Shown one piece after another: positions 34,153 to 45,600 of a stretch of DNA of 64,000 nucleotides. The notes under the pieces are model-generated. The model did not search any database. It saw nothing but the letters and a program-made list of their open reading frames with translations, and was not told the origin of the DNA. A program made the position numbers and the translations under genes. The DNA is from Branchiostoma floridae. Taxonomy: Eukaryota > Chordata > Leptocardii > Amphioxiformes > Branchiostomatidae. Numbering within the stretch: the first letter of the stretch is position 1; the number at the start of each line of letters is the position of its first letter. The stretch covers positions 5,667,258 to 5,731,257 of the forward strand of contig NC_049984.1 of the NCBI RefSeq assembly GCF_000003815.2. The letters are read 5' to 3'.

Positions 34153-37100
34153 GTAAGAAATGTAACGTTACCTACAAAGTCTGTTTTCGTTTATTTTTAT
34201 TTGTTCCGCACAACGGTTAAAGTTGCGTGAGGCCTACGTCACATTTCCAAACCGGGCCCGGCTGGGCAGCCTTTGGGACAGTAAAGATTGATATAACGGT
34301 TAATAGGGCCTTCACACTGAAACCGAGTTAGCAGGAATCAAGCAGAACCAGCCGGAATGAAGTATTTGCAAAATTCGTGTGGGAATTCCAAATGGACCTT
34401 ATATTCCCTTCACACGAGAAGGAATGAATCCAAATCCAGTCAGAATGAAAAGTCTTTTCTATTCCTGGGAATTCGTACAGTAATCGAGAAATTCTTACTG
34501 CATTCCAGATATTCTTTTGGCCACATTTGGGCAGGATTCGAAGTGGCTTGTCGTTTCGGTTGTCTATCGAATGAGATAAGAATGTTTCGAATAATGTTGG
34601 AATGCCGCAGAATGCAGTTCTAATGCAGTTAGAATAGTTAGAATCCACTTAGAATCCACTTCGAATGCCATTCGATATTTCTCCACTTCGAACGCACCTC
34701 GACAGTTTTTAACATGTCAAAAACTTTCGGGCCAGCCAAAAGAACGGGCACGAATAGCTGGAATACAGTAAGAATGTCTGGAACACACTAATTGCCAGGA
34801 ATATGTCAGGAGTAGAAAAGAATTTTCATTCCGAAAGCATTCCGGCTGATTCTTGCTCTCGTGTGAAGGGGCCTTAAAAGACACCAAACTCCACAAGACG
34901 TAAAGCGGTGTATATTTTTACCTAACGTAACATTTTCAAACCTGGGCCCGGTCCCATCCGAGAGCACGCATCTACTGAAACTATTGTTTTTATGTGCTCA
35001 TTTTCACTTGAGTCGAGTGGGGAAATAGGTGTTAAGTGCCTTCCCCGAGGGCACAACATTGGATCCTGCTTAGCTAGGGATTAGAATTCGGAACCTTAAC
35101 ATCCTAGCACTTGGCAATGTTGCTACCTTCAAACACCTCGTGCATCGCACAGAAATATTTTTTTCAGTACAAATTGGTATGTACGTATGCAGCTAAAACC
35201 AGTCTACAGCATCCTGTTGAGACTATATCTATAACTGTAATTAAAAGAAAGATATCTAATGATATTTACAAAATTTTGACAAAAACAGGCCCTTGGAAAT
35301 ATTCATGAAGCCATAGCTTATCACTGGAACCCTCTAAGAAAATGGTCTCATCAGGAGATTGTTGTGCAACTTGTCTCCTTTCCACCCATATGTTTTGTAA
35401 GTTGGAAGCATATTGTCTCAGCGTGCACAACCTTATTTTAAAAAGTACTACAATATTTAGACTTGGCAGCTGCAGATGTGAAATCTGATCTTCTTGTTGT
35501 GATTTGTGAACAATATGGCCAATTAACTTGTTGACATAGCACCCTCACAGGGGGGAGCAGACTGTCTGGCCAGAACAATGGGTTCACGGCTTGTTTACAC
35601 GGTCACCTGGCTCTGGCTTACCTGCCAGACGCAGCTTGGGTTGCCTTTAAAAATAATGCACAAACATGTTTTCGGGCATTAGTGGTGTAAATAATTCTCT
35701 TTACCCTTTTACAAAATTTCAAGTACAGTTGTATAACACTACACTAGTTTCCAAGAAAATTATGGTCAGGCCTATGCAATATAGAGGATTATACAAATTA
35801 CAGCAATGCATTTGGTGATCATAAAACTAAGCAAAGTGTACATGTGTATCCGCAATTCTAACAAAGGAAACAAACATTTCTTAGTCAGTCCAAAGCAAAC
35901 CCAGGATGGATAAGGAGTTTGTAAGGAATTCTTCTGAAATTTCTGATGTTTGTTTTTTCTCTCCAAGTCCATAGAATAAATCACTGAAAATCTATTTGAG
36001 TCTTGAATCCCTTTTTGTATTAAAGACGACTATCTTGCGCAAGCGAGCAACTCCTCATTAGTTTTTAAGCCAAGGAAAACTCAGCTTTCTGTGAACTGTT
36101 CGGTACAATAATGTTTTGCATAACGAAAAGCTCAGTTTATGGTATTCAAATATACAGTGTGTGTAACAATATATCGGATAAGAGGCAGCAAGTTTGGCTA
36201 TATGATCAGCGTCTAAAAACTAGTGTCTAGATTTTGTAAAGAGAGTCTAAATGTATATTAAATGAGAGTCTATGTCGGGTTAGGCGTGTGCTCCATCCCC
36301 CTCCAGTGACTGTCCAGCTTTGACTTGAAGGCATTGACAGAGTTCGGCAGCTACAACTTCATCCGCGGGCAGACAGTTCGAGGTGTTGATTGCCAGATGC
36401 TGAAAGAGTTTGATCTGGTTGGCTTCTTGTAATCTCCAAGCAGATCCTGCAATGACATAAAATAGTACCAAACTGGCCAAGGTGTGAAGTCAACCAAGAG
36501 GTGTCCATTTGCCCCAGGTAGCGAAACACCCCCTAAGGCTTAGGTCACATTTCCAAACCGGGGTCCGGTCGGGCAACTTTCGGGGGGGGGGGGGGGGGAG
36601 AATTATATAAAAGACATCGGAATACACAAAATGTCAACATAAGATCCATGGACATAATTTGTGTATATTTCTATGTATACATTTTTATTTTTCGTTTCTT
36701 TAATCATGCCGGCCGGGCACCGGTTTGGAAATGTGACCTATAGCTAGGCCTAAGCCGGCTTCACTCCTCTGCCAGCTTTTGATAGTATCTTATGCTACCG
36801 TGGGATCTGCTTGGAGATTAGGTTTCTTGGTCATACACAGTTATGGTATGTAATCTGTGTTTGACATGCATTCGTGTATGTCCACAGGCCTCGCCTTGGA
36901 CTGTATTGTAGGAAACGGGGCATCCTACCGAGGAACAGTCTCTGTGACCAAAACGGGAAAGACGTGTCAAGAGTGGGACAGTCGGACGCCGCACGAACAC
37001 AACTATGTACCTGCTGACTATCCGGCATCAGGGCTGGAGCAGAACTACTGCCGGAATGTTGGCGACTGGCACGAGGTCTGGTGCTACACCACGGACCCCA

Positions 37101-39557
37101 GCTCGAGATGGGAGGGGTGTGACGTGCGAGCCTGCGGTAAGTTAGATCCTGTAAACCCGAGCAAGTATACGTGTCCTGTATGAGGTTCTCATTTTTTCTG
37201 CTCCCAAACAAATAAACAAATGATCTGTATTTTCCCCAGTTAAGTGTACTAGAATTGATCTACTAGTTAATTCAATTTCAATGTATTATATATCTATATA
37301 AAAGCTTGTGTGATTTTCTTTCCAATGCTATCAAACTCATTACCATTGTTAACTCATGGAACACACACTAGGCCTGCTTACGAGGGCTTACGAACAATAA
37401 GTTTTCGGCCTCACCAAGAAATAACAAGCACAATTCAGATTTTCAGGCACAACTTCATAGTGGTGAAGTCTTTTATCAATATCCTCCAAATTTCAAATTA
37501 TTGGAGTCATTACTTTCCCGGCATTCGTTTTTTCTGAATTAGAAGGTAAGTGGGGAGAAAAAGAAGGGTGAAGTGTGATCAGACATTTTGACCTCACACC
37601 TCAGGTTGCAGATAAATTGTCCACCTTTTTTTTCGTTATCCCTTACCTAACGTTACTGGGTGTCGCCTGCAACATAATGATCACAATAATTTGAACTTTG
37701 GTACACATTGATATAAGACGTTATACATGTACGTGGGGTTATCAATAAGTTCTCGACTTTACCGAGAAATAATAAGCACAGCTGAGATTTCGAAGCATAG
37801 ATGTCAAGTATAGAAGATCTAAAGTCTTATGGAAATATGTACCAAAATTCAAATTAGTGTGATCATTACTTTGCAGGCGACACCCAGTAATGTTAGGTGA
37901 GGGAGAAGGAAAAAAACGTGGACAATTGACCTGACCTGAGTGTGTGGGTCAATTTGCGCTGCTGGAAGTTAGAAACCCAATTCTTTTTGCTTGAAATAGG
38001 AAGAGAATCATTATCAAACATTTTGACAATGTCTTTTGTTAATTTATGGCATGGGGAACTAGACCCACACATGTCTGATCACAATTCACACAACTTTTTC
38101 TCGCCACTTACCTTCTAATTTAGGAAAAACGAATGCCTGGAAAGTAATGACTCCAATGATTTGAAATTTGGAGGACATTGATAAAAGACTTCATACTATG
38201 AAGTTGTGCCTGAAAATCTGAGTTGTGCTTGTTATTTCTTGGTGAGGCCCTCGTACGTGAGTGGGCCACCAAAAAAGTGCCCAAATTTCCCCGCTTCTGT
38301 TCAACTCTGTATCGTCCGGTTGTTATGGCTGCAGGTGTCAATGATTAAATCAACCTCCTTGATTAAATCAATCCCTTGTTCAGGTATGTAGGATGGTGTC
38401 CCTATATCTCACCACATTGGAGTTGTCTGCAATGATGACGAGTCTTGTTCCGCCCCACATCATGACTCTTCCTCCACCAAGAAACGCTGAAAGTTACTCT
38501 TGCCGTGATAGCGTGAGGCTCTCCTGCCACCTCCACGCGTTGATTCGGCCATATCCAACTGCCGAAAGGGCAAATATACTCTACTCAAATGAGCTGAAAC
38601 AAACTTGTATGTTCTGTATACCCAACGTGAAGTGAAAAGAGGATTGATATCATTGAATCACTGACACACGCGCCAATACCAACAGAACGATAGTATTGAA
38701 CAGAAGCAGGGAAATTTGGGCACTTTTTTGGTGACCCACTCATGATCACGTAAGCGGGTCTAGTGCTTGTTCCATGAGTTTTCAATGATGATGACTTTGA
38801 TACCATAGGAAAGGGAATCACACAAGCTTTCTAGAGAGAAGCACCTGGTATGAAAACAGAACAATAAATACTAGTACTAGTGTCCCGCTTGCAGAAACTA
38901 CTGAAAAAATGTAGCTACTTTTGTATCACAGGTAAAGGGCACATTTTCTTACGTACAACATAACATAACATGAAGCCTTAGACATCCAGGCAAGAGGATA
39001 CATAGTACAAAAGATATTCAAGCAACTCTGTATTTTAATTCCCCCCAAAATTCCAAATGTTGTGGATTGACTGTATGATGTTTGTTGTTTCAATGGATAA
39101 CTGAAGGTGAAAAAAGAACTCATTGAAACCTAGAAATGTAGACGCCTAGAGAGAAGAAAACTGTTGATCAACTTCAATCGAAGACATAAATGTGCTACTA
39201 ACAGTCCTTTCTCCTGGGACAGGTGTGAATGCCGCACTGGGGAAGACGGCGCAACAATCAAGTATCTCGTCTAACGGGGCCCCCAGCCGTGCCGTGGACG
39301 GGAATTACGATCCCAACTACTTCGCTGATACCGCTTCCTGTACACACACTGAGGAGGAAGCTAATCCCACCTGGTGGGTGGATCTTGGTCGACCGATCAT
39401 GTTTGGCAGGTATGTGTATGTTATGGGTGCATATGTACATAATCGTTAAGTCCACACAAACACGTACCCACTTACGCACGCACGAACACACATACACACA
39501 CACAAGCACGCACGCACCGCGGCACGCACACACGTACACAGAGATAGAAGAGAGAGG

Positions 39558-39620
<63 letters not shown>

Positions 39621-42600
39621 GTACATGATGCATACGTGCACTCACACACACGCACAGACATGGGAAAGTAAGCAACAAATCTGTATGTTGTTTGAAAATG
39701 TCAATGACAAGCGCCATCGCATTGCCTTTAATTTGATTTGATTTGATTTATTCCGATGTATAATCATGAGAAATACAGCCAGGGCTACCCAACTATCAAC
39801 GGCTAGCCCTTGATAACAATACAATATGTAATATTCAATAACAGCATTAACGATACAGGTAACTTTGGCTACAGAGGCGATCCGTGTTTACAGGTTGACT
39901 AGCAGTCGTACGATCTGTGATATCAGTTTATGATACAAGTAATATGACATCTACAGGGTGATCATCATTAACCGCGGGGACTGTTGTCAGGAACGACTCA
40001 ACCCCTTCAACATCCACATCGGGGATTCCGAGCTCATCCACACGAACCCCAAGTGTGGAGGTGACCATCAAATCGACGTGAACCAGCCGGCCATTTCCGT
40101 CCCGTGTGAGGGGATGAGGGGCCGTTATGTGGGCATCCGTCTCCCCGGCACCCCCAGAATACTGACTCTGTGTGAAGTACACATATCGGCGGGTAGGTCT
40201 TCAACATCCTACCGTCACTCTTCATTGTTCATGTATACGTTTTAAAGGGTGGTTTACAAATTTAAAAAAATATCAAAAATGTATCAAAGAAATGTATAAC
40301 TAGAGTTCCACGAACACATACCTTTGCCAAATAAACCAGGTTTGTTATGTAGAATGATGTCTGTAGACATAAATGTGTTACTCATTACATTTTATTTTAT
40401 ATGCCTGGAGTTGGGTCCCATTGCTTATACAAATTAGATCCCTATTTACATAATAATATTGAATTGTATCAAGCATCACTTAAGTTATCAGCATACCAAA
40501 ATCATGATGATCCTTTCATCCTTCTTGAAACCGGCTCCTGCAGTTCAAGGAGCAAATTAGCTGTTAATTTGCATAACTAGTATCTCATTGTGTAAGTTTT
40601 TACTTAGGCTATCTACATACCAAAAATCATGACGATCTGTCAACACGTTCTTATTTTCCATTAATTATGCAAATGAGATCATCATCTGCATAATTAATAA
40701 TGTATTGATATTTCTTTCTTTCTCAGCTACAAATGTGACAAGTTTGAAAGTCCTATAAAGGAATGCAGTGGATTTACAAACTTTCCTCATTAATTATGCA
40801 AATTAGCTGCCAATTTGCATGATTAGAATTCCATCATGTAAGTCTTCCCTTTGGCTATCTACATACCAAAAATCGTAACGATCTGTCAACACGTTTATAT
40901 TTTCTCATTAATTATGCAAATGAGGCCGTCATTTGCATAATTAATATGCATTGATATTTCTCTCTTTCTCATCTATATATGTGACAAGTTTGAAAGTCCT
41001 ATCGTGAAATGCAGTGGATTTATAAACTTTCCTCATTAATTATGCAAATTAGTTGCTGATTTGCATAATTAGTATTCCATTATGTACATTGTTACTTGGG
41101 CTATCTACATACCAAAAATCATGACGATCCATTAACACGTTCTCTAGTTATTCTCGTCCAAAGTTTGAAAGGAAACCGGAGCCTGCAGTTCTAAAAAAGC
41201 CGCTAGGGGGTCCAAACTCACAGTACTTACTCTCTGCCCCAGGGGCTATCTACCACTCAAAAATCATAACCACAGCATGTCCAGGACACGAGATATCAAA
41301 AATTGAGGTTCTGCTGCAGTACCTTAGCAAGCCGCTAGGGGGTCCATTATCGAACTTGACCTTCGTTTTCTCGACCCCTACCCACCTACCAAATATTATC
41401 GGGATCCATCCAAGGCTTCTCGAGTTATGCTGTTAACAGACAGACACACACACAGACACACACATACACAGACTCACAAGCCCAAAACATAACCTTAACC
41501 ATTCTGGCAAAGGTAATAAATATAGTAACGTTACTGTGAGACTGTCTCAGCACTAGATTTCCGTTGCTGACGACGACTTTAGCACTGGTGTTCCAGTGCT
41601 GAGAGAGGGACCCGCTACTTTTGTAATACTAGTATTTGCATTCCTGGCTGTGGCAGAATGAATGGCATTGATAATGAATGGATGAATGAAAACCTTTATT
41701 GTACATTTCTGTCCCACTTGGCTAAGCACCGGACACATGTTAACAACCATATACATATTTGTGTACAAAAAAACGTCTAATCTACTCCAGTACATTCCAA
41801 TAATGAGAACATGGTTGGTGCTGTTCACAGAAGTCATGAAGTGCTCCCCTGGGTATTTCCGCTGTGCAAACAAGTACACGTGCATCCTGTCATGGAGGCG
41901 TTGTGACGGGACCCCAGACTGCTCGGACGGTAGTGATGAGGAAGAATGCGGTAAGGCAGACATCACAATTTAATACATGCAGTTCTGGCCATCGAATACT
42001 CGCACGAGAAGTACTGAAACATTTCATTATAAAAACTTCTTCTCCCCGAGAAAGTCACAAGGGTCTGCTGACAAACATGCAAAGAAACACCGGATGTTGA
42101 CCAGCTCAAACTCCGAGAAGAGCTCTAGTACATGAAACCAACCCTCGGCCCCAGTTTTTACCGGTGCCATAAGTATCAAAGCTGGCTGACTCCCTTTGGT
42201 CGGCTTAACTCCGGCTGAGTCCCTTTGGCCGGCTATATTCCTTGTCCAGCTTTGATACTATCATTATGGCACCGGTAAATCTACCTGGAGATAGCTTCAA
42301 AGCGACGTGGATGAATGACATGGAATCCGTTTGATTCAATTTTCAGTGTGCTCGAGAATTCATAAGGATTTCCAGATCAGAAGCAGACTCACCATGTTAC
42401 CAAATCAGCTGCACCAGGCGACGTTCGACGATATACAAAATTCCACTGCCGTGGAGCTTCTCAACAGTTCCTACAGCATCGCGGGGAAACACCATCCGGA
42501 GCTACGAGAATTCGTGTCTACTGTACTTTTCCCGAGGTGCAATTTGACTAAAGAGAACATGTAAGTAGCCAATACCTCTATTGAACTAATCCCCTGAAGA

Positions 42601-45600
42601 AGATCTACCGCAGGCAAGACATGGTCAAAATGGCTAAACACCATCCGGTGTCAATTGGATAGTATTTAGCCCTTTGGGTGCAGTTTTGCCCCCAGTAGAT
42701 TTGCTTGGAGTAGTCGAGAATCCGCAGTAACGATCTCTTACCTCTAGCTGCGTCCGCGTATGGTCATTAATCAGTTATTTTTCATCAAGTAATATTGACC
42801 CTCAGCCATTGATGCCTTCATTCTCTAGCTTTCTTTGCCGACAGCATCACATTGTGATGTATGTATATATCCTCATGATATCTATCGATTGGTACTGAAT
42901 GTAGCTCATTCCTTTAGTGGCAGACAGCTGCTGCCGTGCCGTTCTTGGTGCGAGGAAGTGTTCAGCATGAGTGGTGACCTGATGAGGGACCTTCTGCCGC
43001 CATGTGAGGTGTTCCCGTCACCACCGCACCGCTGTTGGAACCCGGAACCAGATAAGAATGAAGGAAGCACGGAAGGTGGGAATCAGAACCGATTGTTTTC
43101 GCCATGCGACTGTCAGGTAAGCCTGAGTATCAGCCTGGTGAGTTTACCGTGGCTCCCATACTCACCCCTCACCAACCAACTTTACCGTGGCTCCCACTGA
43201 CTCAACTTGGTTGGTGAGCGTGAGTATGGGAGTCAATATGAACCAACCAGACTGATACTCAGGCTACTGTCAGGTGGTCGCATGATTTCGTATTACCTAT
43301 CCGTTATCGTTCCGTTTGGCTATTTATACATGCCAGCCCGACATGTACTCTTCAGTCTTCACTAGCGCTATTGGTTTCAACTGAGCCGTTAATTGCAGTA
43401 CCAAACCAACCGGCGTTCCACCATTTATCATCATGATATAGTAATGGCATGACAAGCCTTTTTTTTATCAATTGGCTGCCTGGCTTGTAATTGATTGATG
43501 TTTTTACACCTTTTGAATCATATCAACCTACTTGAATGAAAATTGTGAGCTATAAACGCCGTACCTCAGTAGCACCTGAAGCATAATCTTGTCGAAGATA
43601 AAAACGTCGGCTTGTATAGACATTCATTTAATATGTGTAGTTTGAAAATAAATATTGATTTTCTTTCTTTCTCTCCCTCAGTTTGTTACTATGGCACTGG
43701 CATAAACTACCGTGGAACTTGGAACACAACTACTTACGGGGCAAAGTGTCTTGAGTGGTCAGCCGATAACTACAAGACTGATTACCCCTGGGCTAACCTG
43801 GACAAAAACTACTGCCGCAACCCTACCGGTCTCCAGCGGCCATTTTGTTTGACCGAGGACGGTAGCAAGGAGGAGTGTGACGTCATCCCCTGCAGTAAGT
43901 CAATGTCTTGTTACAAAAAAGACGTGATACTCTGCACCTTAATGATTTATTATTACATTAACCAGCATGTTACATTTTGCGCATCAAAAGCAATTATGAA
44001 AGATGCAATATGGTTAAAATCATACTTTTTTGCTGTTTGAAGTTTATTTAGACCCACAATTTGGCTTACCAATAGTAGATCACAGTACATTGCAGTTATT
44101 CTTCCTTACCAGAATACATAACTTTAGAAAAAAATGCATGACATACAGGAAAATAACAAGTACATATACATGAGCAAATATCTCATGATTTGACAATTTC
44201 AAACCATTCTGTACTTGCTGTTTTCGCTTGATGACATGATCTTTATAATGATTCCGATATATCTTTAAAGTTTCTATTGTGCAACATTTAGACTCCGTCA
44301 GCTGTGCAGACAGGGGGCCGCCAACCAACGGTAAGAGAACTCCGAGCAAAAGGTTTTACCTGTTGGACGAAAAGGTGACGTACACGTGTAACGATGGCTA
44401 CATGCTGGAGTACGGTTATCCTCGGGAAGTCAGATGCCAACAGGGGAACTCCTCGTCCGTCGGCGTCTGGGAACATCACATGCCCACTTGTTCAGGTACG
44501 GCTATGAAGGTTAGACATCCAGGTAAACAATATTCAAATACAATTCAATCTCTACAACTGGATAATAAAACGGAGATTTACTAATGGAGGTTTTGCAATT
44601 GAGTGACATCCATCACTCTTCAGTTCATCTTCATTTGTCAGGTGTTTAGTATTTGTCTTTAACTTTCTAAATCCTGCACAACTCTTGGTTTCCACAAGTT
44701 TATTACTTAACATTGTTGAAGAATAGGTTTGACGTAGAAAGGTTATTCATATTGTTTTTTTGTTTCTTAAGATTTTTATGCAGCCGTTTGTAAATAAGAC
44801 AGAGATAATGTTTGGTATGCTATTTTGAAAATTTCCGTTTTTTGGACAAACATGTTCGCGTCCACAGATTGCGACCATAAGCGAACAAAATTACTGTCGT
44901 GGCCAAGAAAAACGTACTAAACAATTCCATACGTACATTGTAATTAATAGCAAAACGCGTTAGGCTATAGCCACCTGTACGGAATTATGTTTTGACATAA
45001 TTTCTTACATGCTTGTTCACCCTCTGTCCAGTTAACTACAAGCGGAGGCTGCAAAAGGAGCTACTAGAGACATACAGTGCGAGTCTGGCACCTGAAGAAA
45101 ATGTCACCATCAACTTCACGGGGGTAGTGGAAGAAATCGTTGACTTGGTAAGTACTATATCTAAGAAATCTTAGGATCCTTTAATTTTCGTTTCCATGAA
45201 AATCACTGAATTATGGTGACTTTATGGGTGATAAGATGCATCAGTACACAACAAGATTAATGTTATGACTTTTTATCAATTTCAGGATGAAAAGAAGGAG
45301 CAGCTTCTCGCTTCTTTGATCATCGACTTTGTAAGTTTGCACATCCGTGTTGACTCTGTAGCCTATGTTGCACAATTTCTCTCTGTCAGTGGCTGACGTG
45401 GACGTTCATCTCTGAGCCAGGAGACTGACTTTGGCGTAGTATTTGAAATTCAGACCAATGGGAGTCTCTGATTCTTTGTCACAATGGACACTTATCATCA
45501 AAGCCTTCAACACCATGGTAACAGGCAGTTCTCAGTCTAGCAATTGGACATTTTTCCACATACCGATGGATCAACAGGATTAGGAGGTCCCCAATTCTCC

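Noticed and set aside
39229-39741. 170-codon frame running from the lectin exon through the GA microsatellite
   Set aside because: Out of the lectin frame and made of Arg-Glu and Thr-His repeats from the GA and CA tracts.
42918-43116. Alternative frizzled exon end at 43116 (TGTCAG then GTAAGC)
   Set aside because: Good donor sequence, but it leaves phase 0 while the next kringle exon needs phase 1. The 43075 donor restores phase and a frame of exactly 975 codons. Kept as an observation because RNA data could reverse this.
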